NCBI GenBank assembly: GCA_902557935.1
Contig: CACECJ010000002.1
Coordinates: forward strand, 30,660-94,659
Direction of reading: 5' to 3'
Length of the DNA stretch: 64,000 nucleotides
DNA from: an uncultured Pelagibacteraceae bacterium
GTDB taxonomy: Bacteria; Pseudomonadota; Alphaproteobacteria; Pelagibacterales; Pelagibacteraceae
This document shows positions 10,391 through 19,237 of the stretch, piece by piece. Position 1 is the first letter of the stretch. Each line of letters starts with the position of its first letter. Below the pieces are notes generated by a model that saw only the letters and a program-made list of their open reading frames with translations, did not search any database and had not been told where the DNA came from. The position numbers and the translations under genes are program-made.

Positions 10391-11121
10391 TGTTTATAGA
10401 AGTACAAAAATTATCTAAAATTTATAAAGAATATTTTGCAGTAAACAAAATTAATTTTAAAATCGAAAAAAATAAAACCTTAGGTTTGCTCGGCCCGAAT
10501 GGTTGTGGAAAAACTACAACTATTGGTATGTTACTTGGACTTATAACACCAACAGAAGGTGAAATAATAATTGATGGAAAAAACTTAAGCCAATTTAAAA
10601 GAAATGAAATTTTATCTAGAGTAAATTTTGCATCTCCTTATGTGGAGCTGCCAAAAAAACTTACTGTAAAGCAAAATCTTGAAATTTACGGTAGAATGTA
10701 TGGAGTTGAAAATTTGGAGAAAAGAATTAGAGAAATTTCACAAGATTTAGATATTCAAAATTTTTTCAATAGAAAAACTGGAGAGTTATCATCTGGACAA
10801 AAAAATAGAGTTTCTTTAGCCAAGTCTCTAATTAACAAGCCGGAAATCCTTCTCCTAGACGAGCCCACCGCTAGCCTAGATCCAGACATTGGTGATTTTA
10901 TAAGAGGTTATATACAAGAGTATAAATCAAAAAATCAAATTACAATTTTGCTAGCATCTCACAACATGAATGAAGTCGAGAGATTGTGTGACAGTGTAAT
11001 AATGATGAGAAGTGGTAAAATAGTAGATGAGGGAACATGTGAAGAGTTAATAAAAAAACATGGCAGAAGCAACTTGGAAGAAACTTTTTTAAAAATAGTA
11101 AGGAGTAAAGATGAGTTTTAA
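10390..11121 (+). CDS. ABC transporter ATP-binding protein (ABC-2 exporter family)
   Basis: This is a 243-residue nucleotide-binding subunit. Walker A is GLLGPNGCGKTTTIG near residue 33, the signature is LSSGQKNRVSLAKSL, Walker B is ILLLDEPTASLDPD, and the switch His lies in ASHNMNEVE. The fold matches the DrrA/NodI/CcmA-like ATPases that pair with ABC-2 permeases. The permease gene follows with an 11-base overlap, so the two form one exporter. The substrate cannot be read from the sequence. A glycosyltransferase next door makes a glycan or glycolipid one guess. Confidence 0.93.
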   Translation: MFIEVQKLSKIYKEYFAVNKINFKIEKNKTLGLLGPNGCGKTTTIGMLLGLITPTEGEIIIDGKNLSQFKRNEILSRVNFASPYVELPKKLTVKQNLEIYGRMYGVENLEKRIREISQDLDIQNFFNRKTGELSSGQKNRVSLAKSLINKPEILLLDEPTASLDPDIGDFIRGYIQEYKSKNQITILLASHNMNEVERLCDSVIMMRSGKIVDEGTCEELIKKHGRSNLEETFLKIVRSKDEF

Positions 11122-11902
11122 TAGAATATATGCCCTTGGTTTGAGACATTTATATTTAATAATGAATTCATTCCCTAGAGTTTTAGATTTAATTTATTGG
11201 CCAACAGTTCAGATTTTTTTATGGGGTTTTATCTCAAAATTTTTTACAATAAATTCAAATTATTATAGCGACACAGTCGGTGTAATACTTACGGCTGCAA
11301 TACTTTACGATTTTTTATTTAGAGCAAGCATTAGTTTTAATATGATGTTTCTAGAGGAAATTTGGAGCAGGAACTTTACTAATTTATTTATTGCCCCAAT
11401 CAAAGTAAGTGAAATTATTACATCTTTAACAATTACAGCAATATTAAGAACTTTAATCGGTTTGGTTCCAGCTGTATTAATAGCAATACCTCTATTTGGC
11501 GTTTCAGTTTTAAGTCTAGGTTTACCGTTATTATTTCTTTTGGTAGCTTTGTATTTATTTGGTGTAAGTTTAGGATTGCTTGTAACATCGGGATTATTAA
11601 GATTTGGACCATCATTTGAAAATATTGCTTGGGCCAGTTTATTCTTTTTGGCTCCACTAGGTTGCATCTATTATCCGATCGAAATTTTACCCTCCTCACT
11701 ACAAATTGTTGCTAAGGGTCTACCTCTAGTGCACATATTTGAAGAGATGAGAAATATTCTTGTAGTTGGAGAGGTGGTTTATCAAAATATTTTCAAGTCA
11801 ATAATAATTTCGATAATTTATTTTTTAATTGGTATATTGATTTTTTATACTTCTTACTTTGGTGCAAAGAAAAGAGGAACATTAATGAATATGGGTGAAT
11901 AA
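11111..11902 (+). CDS. ABC-2 type transporter permease
   Basis: This 263-residue inner-membrane protein has about six hydrophobic helices, including LIYWPTVQIFLWGFISKFF near the N-terminus and SIIISIIYFLIGILIFYTSYF at the C-terminus. A late segment, FLAPLGCIYYPIEILPSSLQ, is the type seen in ABC-2 permeases of the NodJ/DrrB class. It overlaps the ATPase gene by 11 bases and surely works with it. The cargo is unknown. Confidence 0.9.
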   Translation: MSFNRIYALGLRHLYLIMNSFPRVLDLIYWPTVQIFLWGFISKFFTINSNYYSDTVGVILTAAILYDFLFRASISFNMMFLEEIWSRNFTNLFIAPIKVSEIITSLTITAILRTLIGLVPAVLIAIPLFGVSVLSLGLPLLFLLVALYLFGVSLGLLVTSGLLRFGPSFENIAWASLFFLAPLGCIYYPIEILPSSLQIVAKGLPLVHIFEEMRNILVVGEVVYQNIFKSIIISIIYFLIGILIFYTSYFGAKKRGTLMNMGE

Positions 11903-11905
11903 GAT

Positions 11906-12727
11906 ATGAAAATAATTGATTGTTTTATGTACTTTGATGAAGATCTTGTCTTAGATCTAAGATTAAATATTTTAAATAGTATAGTTGATAAGTTTGTAAT
12001 AGTTGAATCGAAAATTGATCATGCTGGAAATCACAAAAAATTAAATTTCAATATTAATAATTTCACTAAATTTAAAGATAAAATAGAATATTTCGTCTTG
12101 GAGGAATTACCGGTTAAAAAAAAAATTTTTTCAAAATCATGGAGAAACTCTCCCAATTGGATTAGAGAAAACTACCAAAGAAACTGCTTACTTAAAGGTT
12201 TCAAAGATAGTGATGATAATGATTTAATAATGATATCAGATATTGATGAAATTCCTAATCCAAAGATGATAAATAAATTTGAAAAAAAAAATAAGTACGC
12301 CTGTTTTGTCCAAAAAAACTTTCAATCTAAGATTAATTTATTGAATACTTCTGAGCCCAATTGGTACGGTACTAGAATTTGTGTAAAAAAATTTATTAAA
12401 TCTCCCATGTGGTTGAAGAATATAAAAATTAAAAAAAAAAATTTTTGGAAATTTTTTCAACCAAAGCCTCCTCAATTAATTTTAGAAGGTGGATGGCATT
12501 TCAGTTTTTTGAAAACATCAGAAGGAATTTCGAAAAAAATTATGTCCTACGCACATCAAGAATATAATAATTCAAATTATAATAATATTGATTTAATTCA
12601 AAAAAGAGTTGATGAGAAAAGAGATATTCTTGACAGAGATTTTGTTTACAAAAAGATAAATTTAGACTCAACTTTTCCTGATTTTATCATTAAAAATAAA
12701 GATAAATTGAAAGCATGGATTTTATAA
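11906..12727 (+). CDS. Family 17 glycosyltransferase (beta-1,4-N-acetylglucosaminyltransferase-like)
   Basis: This 273-residue protein resembles GT17, the family of the bisecting GlcNAc-transferase. The start, KIIDCFMYFDEDLVLDLRL, is the family's N-terminal block. It is followed by FVIVESKIDHAGNHKKL and the acidic MISDIDEIPNP, a likely metal/sugar-nucleotide site. EGGWHFSFLKTSEGISKK is the other conserved block. No membrane segment is visible. It starts 3 bases after the ABC permease stop and probably modifies a glycan in the same process. The acceptor is unknown. Confidence 0.85.
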   Translation: MKIIDCFMYFDEDLVLDLRLNILNSIVDKFVIVESKIDHAGNHKKLNFNINNFTKFKDKIEYFVLEELPVKKKIFSKSWRNSPNWIRENYQRNCLLKGFKDSDDNDLIMISDIDEIPNPKMINKFEKKNKYACFVQKNFQSKINLLNTSEPNWYGTRICVKKFIKSPMWLKNIKIKKKNFWKFFQPKPPQLILEGGWHFSFLKTSEGISKKIMSYAHQEYNNSNYNNIDLIQKRVDEKRDILDRDFVYKKINLDSTFPDFIIKNKDKLKAWIL

Positions 12728-12734
12728 ATATAAG

Positions 12735-12809
12735 CGCGCCGGATAGGAGTCGAACCCATAACCTCCGGAGCCGAAATCCGGCGCTCTATCCAGTTGAAGC
12801 TACCGGCGC
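12735..12809 (-). tRNA. tRNA-Arg (anticodon UCG)
   Basis: The 75-base cloverleaf on the minus strand has a perfect GCGCCGG/CCGGCGC acceptor stem, D arm GCTT/GAGC with a GG-containing loop, anticodon stem CCGGA/TCCGG around TTTCGGC (anticodon TCG, reading CGA), and T arm ATGGG-TTCGACT-CCTAT. CCA is not encoded. It lies in the 106-base gap between the GT17 gene and rluD. Confidence 0.95.
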
Positions 12810-12833
12810 ATAGTTGATAATTTAATTTAATTT

Positions 12834-13814
12834 ATGAATAACGCAATAAAATTCTCAATCACGAAAAAAAATGTTGGTGAGAGATTAGATGTCTTTCTTT
12901 CAAAAAATATCAAAGATTTTACCAGGTCATATATCAAAAAACTGATTACTGCTAGAAATGTTAAATTAAACGGTAAAATTTTACTATCTGCCTCTACCAA
13001 AGTAAAAGAGGGCGATCAAATTTTAGTTAAAGTAATTCAAAAAAATACTGATAATTTGATCGCTAATAAAATTGACTTAAAAATAATATACGAAGATAAA
13101 GACCTTTTAATAGTCAATAAATCTAAAGGGATGGTTGTGCATCCTGGGGCAGGAAATTTAGAAAATACGTTAGCAAATGCCCTTAAGTTTAAGTATAAAA
13201 ATAATTTGTCAAATAGAGGTGGAAATCTAAGGCCCGGGATAGTTCACAGAATTGATAAAAATACTAGTGGGTTATTAGTGATAGCTAAAAATAATTTATC
13301 TCATTCGAATTTAAGTAAACAGTTTGCTAATCACTCAATTAAAAGGAAATATAATTGTTTAGTTTGGGGTGTCTTACGCCCAATGCAGGGGACTATAAAA
13401 ACTTTAATTTCTAGGAATAAAAAAAACAGAAAATTGATGACCGTAAGTGACATAAATGGAAAATTAGCTATAACCAATTATAAAACTTTAAGAGTGTTTT
13501 ATTCTAATGAAATTCCTAAAATAAGTTTTATTGAATGCGAATTAGAAACAGGAAGAACTCATCAAATTAGAGTTCATTTAAAATACAAAAAAACTTCAAT
13601 ATTAGGTGACAAAGAATACGGTAAGAATAAATTAAAATTTAAAAAAATTAATCAAGATTTTCTTGAGAGTTTAGAGAAATTAAATGGACAGGTCTTGCAT
13701 GCAAAAACTCTTGAATTCACTCATCCTTCGACTAATAAACACATGAAATTTAGTTCTAATGTTCCAAATGAATTCAAAAAACTGTTACATTTGCTTGAAA
13801 ATCTAACTAGTTGA
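12834..13814 (+). CDS. rluD: 23S rRNA pseudouridine synthase, RluD family
   Basis: This enzyme forms pseudouridines in helix 69 of 23S rRNA, with the RluA family (RluC/RluD) as the alternative reading. The 326-residue protein has an N-terminal S4 RNA-binding domain (about residues 15-65, GERLDVFLSKN...KLNGK). The catalytic domain carries the nucleophile Asp near residue 141 in GIVHRIDKNTSGLLVIAKN. ETGRTHQIRVHLKY is the second conserved block. RluD is favoured by the S4 domain and length. Confidence 0.9.
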   Translation: MNNAIKFSITKKNVGERLDVFLSKNIKDFTRSYIKKLITARNVKLNGKILLSASTKVKEGDQILVKVIQKNTDNLIANKIDLKIIYEDKDLLIVNKSKGMVVHPGAGNLENTLANALKFKYKNNLSNRGGNLRPGIVHRIDKNTSGLLVIAKNNLSHSNLSKQFANHSIKRKYNCLVWGVLRPMQGTIKTLISRNKKNRKLMTVSDINGKLAITNYKTLRVFYSNEIPKISFIECELETGRTHQIRVHLKYKKTSILGDKEYGKNKLKFKKINQDFLESLEKLNGQVLHAKTLEFTHPSTNKHMKFSSNVPNEFKKLLHLLENLTS

Positions 13815-13845
13815 AAAATAAATTTTAATATATATTTTCTTAAAT

Positions 13846-14742
13846 ATGGATAGTGAAAATCGCATAACTAACTTTCCGTCACCTGCAGTTGGGGGTTTGT
13901 CAGTTTATTTAGCTCAAATAAAAAAATTTCCAATGCTTGATGCGGAGGAAGAATACATGCTTGCAAAAAATTGGCGAGAAAATGGGAGTCTACAATCGGC
14001 CCATAAATTAGTAACAAGCCATTTGAGATTAGTAGCAAAAATAGCTATGGGCTACAGAGGTTATGGTTTACCAGTAAATGAACTTATATCAGAGGGTAAT
14101 ATCGGTTTGATGCAAGCAGTAAAAAAATTTGATCCAGATAAAGGATTCAGATTAGCGACTTACGCGATGTGGTGGATCAAAGCTGCAATTCAAGAATATG
14201 TGTTAAGATCATGGAGTTTGGTTAAAATGGGCACAACAACTGCACAAAAGAAACTTTTCTTTAATTTAAAAAAAATTAAAAGTCAAATTGCACCAGAGCA
14301 AGATGGAGATTTAAAAGATGAGCAGGTAAAAGAGATATCTAAAAGACTTGATGTGGACTCCAATGAGGTTGTAAATATGAATAGGAGAATGATGGGGCAA
14401 GAAAAATCTTTAAATGATCCTATCAAAAGTGGTGAAGCTGATGAATGGCAAGACTGGTTGGTTGACGACAGTTTAGATCAAGAATTATTAATATCACAAC
14501 AACAAGAATACAATGATAAGAAAGAACTTTTAAACAGTTCAATGAAAATTTTAAGTGAGCGAGAAAAAGAAATTATTTACGCAAGAAGATTAACAGATGA
14601 ACCTAAAACTTTAGAGGAGTTAAGCAAAAAATATAATATAAGCAGAGAAAGAATAAGACAAATTGAAACAAAAGCTTTTGAAAAACTTCAAAAATCAATG
14701 ATAAGCGCAAGTAAATCTAAAAATTTACTAACTGCAAATTAA
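13846..14742 (+). CDS. rpoH: RNA polymerase heat-shock sigma factor RpoH (sigma-32)
   Basis: This sigma70-family factor of 298 residues directs RNA polymerase to heat-shock promoters. Region 2 is seen in [59 protein letters not shown]. Region 4 ends with the helix-turn-helix [21 protein letters not shown]. Sigma-32 rather than RpoD is indicated by the short length, the lack of region 1.1, and the [22 protein letters not shown] segment, which resembles the RpoH box. The stop overlaps the purA stop by 4 bases. Confidence 0.93.
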   Translation: MDSENRITNFPSPAVGGLSVYLAQIKKFPMLDAEEEYMLAKNWRENGSLQSAHKLVTSHLRLVAKIAMGYRGYGLPVNELISEGNIGLMQAVKKFDPDKGFRLATYAMWWIKAAIQEYVLRSWSLVKMGTTTAQKKLFFNLKKIKSQIAPEQDGDLKDEQVKEISKRLDVDSNEVVNMNRRMMGQEKSLNDPIKSGEADEWQDWLVDDSLDQELLISQQQEYNDKKELLNSSMKILSEREKEIIYARRLTDEPKTLEELSKKYNISRERIRQIETKAFEKLQKSMISASKSKNLLTAN

Positions 14743-16031
14743 TTCTTAAAAGGATCTTGAATTAAAATAGTGTCTTCCCTCTCTGGGCTTGTAGAAACAC
14801 TTGAAATTTTAGCTCCAATAAAATCCTCTAATGCATAAATATATTTTTTTGCATTTTCAGGTAAATCTTTCATATTTCTTATACCTTGAGTTTTAGATTT
14901 CCAACCTTTGAAAGTTTTATAAATTGGCTTTATGCTAAATTGATCTTCTGAGGTTGCGGGTAAATAATCTATTACATTTCCGTTCAACTTATATCCTATA
15001 CACATTTTGATTTCCTCTAAGTCATCTAATACATCAAGTTTTGTTAAGGCTATTCCATTTATTCCAGAAATCTGAATTGATTGTCTTACAAGAACTCCAT
15101 CAAACCAACCACATCTTCTTTTTCTCGCAGTTACCGTCCCAAATTCTTTTCCTCTTTTTCCTATGCTTTCACCTATTTTATCTTTTAGTTCAGTAGGAAA
15201 GGGTCCGCTTCCTACTCTTGTAGTATAAGCTTTTGTAATTCCTAAAACGTATCCAATCTTATCCGGGCCAAGACCAGAGCCAGTAGCTGCAGTTGCTGGC
15301 ACAGTATTAGAGGATGTTACAAAAGGATAAGTTCCATGATCAACATCTAAAAGAATCCCTTGAGCACCTTCAAAAAGAATCTTTTTTCTATCTTTAGAGA
15401 ATTGGCTTAGTTTAAGCCATACTGGCTTTGCAAATTTTAATATTTTTGGAGCAATTTTCAATAACTCATTTTTGATGTCATCTTTTTTATAAATCGTTTT
15501 TTTTAAACCTTTTCTTATTGCATTGTGATGTAATAAAACATTTTCTAACCTTTTTTCTAGATTACTTTCAGATCTTAAGTCCATTAATCTTATCGATCTT
15601 CTGCCAACTTTGTCTTCGTAACAAGGGCCTATACCTCTTCGAGTAGTGCCAATTTTTCCTTTTCCGGCAGCATCCTCTCTAATTTCGTCCATTTCTTGAT
15701 GAAATGGTAAAATTAGTGAAGCAGATTCTGATATTATAAAATTCTCGGGCTCTACATTTATCCCTTTTTTCTTTATATCATCAATTTCATCTAAAAGTGC
15801 CCAAGGGTCAATTACAACACCATTGCCAAGTATTGATATTTTTCCTTTTCTTACTATGCCAGATGGTAAAAGTCTTAATTTAAAAATTTTCTTATCGATT
15901 ACAAGTGTGTGTCCTGCGTTATGGCCACCTTGAAAACGTACCACTACATCTGCTTCACTCGACAACCAATCTACAATTTTGCCTTTACCCTCATCTCCCC
16001 ACTGTGATCCTACTACTACAACATTATTCAT
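14739..16031 (-). CDS. purA: Adenylosuccinate synthetase
   Basis: This GTP-dependent enzyme converts IMP and aspartate to adenylosuccinate, the first committed step to AMP. It has 430 residues. The phosphate loop [16 protein letters not shown] is at the N-terminus, with [11 protein letters not shown], the IMP-binding [14 protein letters not shown] near residue 129, and [11 protein letters not shown] near residue 300. It shares one base with the thiD stop and is the last gene of the leftward ftsH-folP-glmM-thiD-purA run. Confidence 0.97.
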   Translation of the reverse strand: MNNVVVVGSQWGDEGKGKIVDWLSSEADVVVRFQGGHNAGHTLVIDKKIFKLRLLPSGIVRKGKISILGNGVVIDPWALLDEIDDIKKKGINVEPENFIISESASLILPFHQEMDEIREDAAGKGKIGTTRRGIGPCYEDKVGRRSIRLMDLRSESNLEKRLENVLLHHNAIRKGLKKTIYKKDDIKNELLKIAPKILKFAKPVWLKLSQFSKDRKKILFEGAQGILLDVDHGTYPFVTSSNTVPATAATGSGLGPDKIGYVLGITKAYTTRVGSGPFPTELKDKIGESIGKRGKEFGTVTARKRRCGWFDGVLVRQSIQISGINGIALTKLDVLDDLEEIKMCIGYKLNGNVIDYLPATSEDQFSIKPIYKTFKGWKSKTQGIRNMKDLPENAKKYIYALEDFIGAKISSVSTSPEREDTILIQDPFKN

Positions 16032-16840
16032 TATAAAAATTTCTGTTTTACTTTTATTGAATTTAAATGATTGATTGGGCCATGACCTTTACCATAGTTT
16101 AAATTTGATCTTATTGCTTGGTTAACATATTTAATCCCCAACTCACAAGATCTCTTTAATGGTTTTCCACATGATAAGAATGTTGCAATAGCGCTAGATA
16201 AAGTGCATCCAGTCCCGTGAGTATTTTTAGTTTTGATTTTTTTATTTTTAAATATTTTAAATTCCTTATTATTTAAAAAAACGTCCTCTAAAAGATTTGA
16301 CTTACTATGACCCCCTTTTACCAGTACATTTTTTGCGCCAATTTTGATAAGAAATTTTGCAGCTTTTATCATATCTTTCGTATTCTTAATTTCTACCCCT
16401 GTTAAAACTTCAGCTTCAGGAATATTAGGTGTGATTAAAAATGACTCCTTTAATAGTTTTTTTTTTAAAGTTTTAATTGCAGACTTATTAATTAATTTTG
16501 ACCCCCCTTTGGCAATCATAACTGGATCTAATATAATTTTTCTCTTTATCTTTTTTATAACTTTCAAAACTGATAATATTACTTGTGATGAGTGCAACAT
16601 TCCTATCTTAACCACATCAGGTTTCATATCAGCACAGGTAACTAAAATTTGTTTTTCAATATCTTTGGGACTTAATGGGGTTACTCCAAAAACTCCTTTA
16701 GTATTTTGTGCAGTAATGGCTGTTATTGCGGTCATTGCATATCCACCTAAAGCTGTAACAGTTTTTATATCCGCCTGAATACCTGCCCCTCCTGAAGAGT
16801 CAGATCCAGCGATGATTAAAATTTTTGATTTTGGTTTCAA
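16031..16840 (-). CDS. thiD: Hydroxymethylpyrimidine / phosphomethylpyrimidine kinase
   Basis: This ribokinase-fold kinase phosphorylates HMP and HMP-P to HMP-PP for thiamin synthesis. The 269-residue protein shows [23 protein letters not shown] at the N-terminus, DPVMIAKGG in the middle and the anion-hole/catalytic block [17 protein letters not shown] near residue 207. SAR11 is known to lack ThiC and to import the pyrimidine, so this kinase probably activates salvaged HMP. It sits between glmM and purA. Confidence 0.94.
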   Translation of the reverse strand: MKPKSKILIIAGSDSSGGAGIQADIKTVTALGGYAMTAITAITAQNTKGVFGVTPLSPKDIEKQILVTCADMKPDVVKIGMLHSSQVILSVLKVIKKIKRKIILDPVMIAKGGSKLINKSAIKTLKKKLLKESFLITPNIPEAEVLTGVEIKNTKDMIKAAKFLIKIGAKNVLVKGGHSKSNLLEDVFLNNKEFKIFKNKKIKTKNTHGTGCTLSSAIATFLSCGKPLKRSCELGIKYVNQAIRSNLNYGKGHGPINHLNSIKVKQKFL

Positions 16841-16841
16841 A

Positions 16842-18173
16842 TTAATTTATTGATTTTTTTATAATTTTTATACATTTTAAAATTAAACTTTTATTATTAG
16901 ACTCTGCCATAATTCTAATCTTAGGTTCAGTGCCAGATTTTCTTACTAGTATTCTTCCTTTTTTTCCCATAATTGAGTTAGCTAGTTTGATGGCCTTTCT
17001 ACAACTAGCTTTATTAATTATTTCTTTATCTCTAACCGTCACATTTTCTAAGATTTGAGGTAAAGGCTTAAAAACATTTAATAAGGAGCTCGCTCTTTTT
17101 CTTTTTCTTAAAGAAAATAAAACCTCTAATGCAACAAGTAGTCCGTCCCCTGTTGTAGCGAATTTTCCTAAGATTATATGTCCAGATTGCTCACCGCCTA
17201 AATTAAAACTTAATTTTTTCATTTTCTCTTTAACATATTTGTCACCTACTTTTGATCTAGAGAATTTTATTCTCTCTTTTTTTAAAAAGTTTTCTAATCC
17301 TAGATTTGACATTAGTGTGCCTACTACACCTCCTTTTAATATACCTTTAGACTTCCATCTACGGGCGAGCATTCCGATGATTTGGTCACCATCAATGATT
17401 TTTCCTTTCTCATCACACATTATTACCCTGTCAGCATCACCATCAAATGAAACACCAATATGAGCTTGATGTTTTTTGACTGCAGATTTAATTCTAGATG
17501 GAAACATCGATCCACATTTTTCATTAATATTTAAACCGTTAGGCTTAATTCCAAGTGCAATCACTTTAGCTCCAAGTTCTCTAAGTAATTTGGGCGCGGC
17601 TTTATAGCAAGCTCCATTAGCGCAATCTAAAACTATCTTAGTCCCTTTCAAATTATAATTTTTTGGGAAATTATTTTTTAGGATTTTTATATATTTTTCA
17701 TTACCATCTTCTAATCTTTTAACTCTACCTAAGTATTTTGGATTAGTTAGTTGTTTCGAATTTTTGGCATCTATTAGTTTCTCTATTTTTTTTTCAATTT
17801 TGTTAGATAATTTCATACCATCTGGGCCAAATAATTTAAGCCCATTGTCAAAATAAGGATTATGAGAAGCTGTGATCATTATACCCATGTTAGCTTTCAT
17901 TGATTTGGTCAACATGGCTAATCCGTTCGTCGGTAAAGGACCCAAAGTAAAAACGTGCATACCACCTGAAACAAGTCCAGAAACCAATGCTGGCTCTAAG
18001 GTATATCCAGATAATCTAGTATCTTTTGCTATAATTGCAATTTGTTTTATTTTTTTTTGATTTTTGAAGTATGTTCCAGATGCTAAGCCAAATTTAAAAA
18101 ATTTTTCTCCTGTAATGTTTCCTTGATTTACAGTTCCTCTAATGCCATCAGTTCCAAAATATTTATTTTTCAT
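16842..18173 (-). CDS. glmM: Phosphoglucosamine mutase
   Basis: This enzyme interconverts glucosamine 6-phosphate and glucosamine 1-phosphate on the route to UDP-GlcNAc for peptidoglycan and lipid A. It has 443 residues. The phosphoserine loop is MITASHNPYFDNGLKLFG near residue 99, the metal-binding loop is SFDGDADRVIMCD near 240, the sugar loop is GGEQSGH, and the phosphate site is VRKSGTEPKIRIMAES. FGTDGIRG opens the protein. Its start overlaps the folP end by 11 bases. Confidence 0.97.
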   Translation of the reverse strand: MKNKYFGTDGIRGTVNQGNITGEKFFKFGLASGTYFKNQKKIKQIAIIAKDTRLSGYTLEPALVSGLVSGGMHVFTLGPLPTNGLAMLTKSMKANMGIMITASHNPYFDNGLKLFGPDGMKLSNKIEKKIEKLIDAKNSKQLTNPKYLGRVKRLEDGNEKYIKILKNNFPKNYNLKGTKIVLDCANGACYKAAPKLLRELGAKVIALGIKPNGLNINEKCGSMFPSRIKSAVKKHQAHIGVSFDGDADRVIMCDEKGKIIDGDQIIGMLARRWKSKGILKGGVVGTLMSNLGLENFLKKERIKFSRSKVGDKYVKEKMKKLSFNLGGEQSGHIILGKFATTGDGLLVALEVLFSLRKRKRASSLLNVFKPLPQILENVTVRDKEIINKASCRKAIKLANSIMGKKGRILVRKSGTEPKIRIMAESNNKSLILKCIKIIKKSIN

Positions 18174-19233
18174 ATGTCTTTACCATTTCGTTGTAGATTA
18201 AAATACCTTGCTTGATCTCATTAACATCATGCACTCTAAAAATTTGAACTCCTTGAGACAATAAAAAAATTACTGAAGCTAAAGTTCCACCTACTCTTTC
18301 TTTACTATCAAATTTTCCTGATATCTGATTTATAAACCTTTTTCTAGAAGTTCCAATCATTATCGGAAGTCCCAAGCTATGAAATAAAGATATTTTAGAA
18401 ATTAAAGTCAAATTATGTTTCAAAGTTTTTCCAAAACCTATTCCTGGATCCAACACTACTTTTTTACTTTTGAATTTTGTGTTTAAGCTTTTTTCAAAAA
18501 AATCATAAACATCTAGTAATACATTATTATATTTTGGATTATTTTGCATTGTTGAGGGATCACCCTTCATATGATGAAGAACTTTAGGAATATCTAAGTT
18601 TTTTAATTTATGAAAAGACATCTTATCATAACTAAAACCAGAGACATCATTTATCAAATTTACACCATATCTCGTACTTCTTTGCATCAATTCAGATTTT
18701 CTAGTATCGATTGATAGACAGGTATTCTTAAATTTATTTTTAAAATTTTTTATTATATATTTTATTCTATTCCACTCTATTTTTGGGTCTATGTCTTTGG
18801 CACCTGGTCTTGTCGACTCACCACCAACATCTATTATATCTGCTCCAGAATTTATTAAATTATTAATATGTTTAATAGATTTTTTTTTGTTATTATATTT
18901 CCCGCCATCTGAGAAACTATCTGGAGTAAGATTTAAAATTCCCATAATTGATGGTTTCGAAAAATTTACATTTTTTAAGAAATTTTTTCTTTTTAAAATA
19001 ATTTTTTTTATATCTTTTTTGACTTTTTCTTTTTTTTTCTTTTCTAATTTTCCAACGTCAAGAATATTTATTAATTTGTAGCTGATTTTGTTTTTTTTTC
19101 TCGAAATGATTTCTAAGTTATCAAATGCTATGTTTTTATTACCGCAAAGAGGTAGTGCGACTTTTTTTTTAATAAGCTTTTTTGCTTTTTCTCCATAGTA
19201 AAAATTACACGCTCTAGTGTAATATTTTATCAT
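18163..19233 (-). CDS. folP: Dihydropteroate synthase
   Basis: This enzyme condenses 6-hydroxymethyl-dihydropterin diphosphate with p-aminobenzoate in folate synthesis. The 356-residue protein has a lysine-rich N-terminal extension of about 90 residues before the TIM-barrel core. The core shows SIMGILNLTPDSFSDGGKY, DIIDVGGESTRPGA, the LINDVSG block, VVLDPGIGFGKT, and a C-terminal RVHDVNEIKQG. The extension, seen in other alphaproteobacterial FolP, has no motif I recognise. It starts just after the ftsH stop. Confidence 0.94.
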   Translation of the reverse strand: MIKYYTRACNFYYGEKAKKLIKKKVALPLCGNKNIAFDNLEIISRKKNKISYKLINILDVGKLEKKKKEKVKKDIKKIILKRKNFLKNVNFSKPSIMGILNLTPDSFSDGGKYNNKKKSIKHINNLINSGADIIDVGGESTRPGAKDIDPKIEWNRIKYIIKNFKNKFKNTCLSIDTRKSELMQRSTRYGVNLINDVSGFSYDKMSFHKLKNLDIPKVLHHMKGDPSTMQNNPKYNNVLLDVYDFFEKSLNTKFKSKKVVLDPGIGFGKTLKHNLTLISKISLFHSLGLPIMIGTSRKRFINQISGKFDSKERVGGTLASVIFLLSQGVQIFRVHDVNEIKQGILIYNEMVKTYEK

Positions 19234-19237
19234 GAAT

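Noticed and set aside
11305-11699. Two minus-strand ORFs (120 and 88 codons) inside the ABC permease
   Set aside because: Shadows of a well-supported membrane protein gene; no start context or motif.
16344-16778. Plus-strand ORF of 144 codons inside thiD
   Set aside because: It is antisense to the conserved kinase frame and has no recognisable domain.
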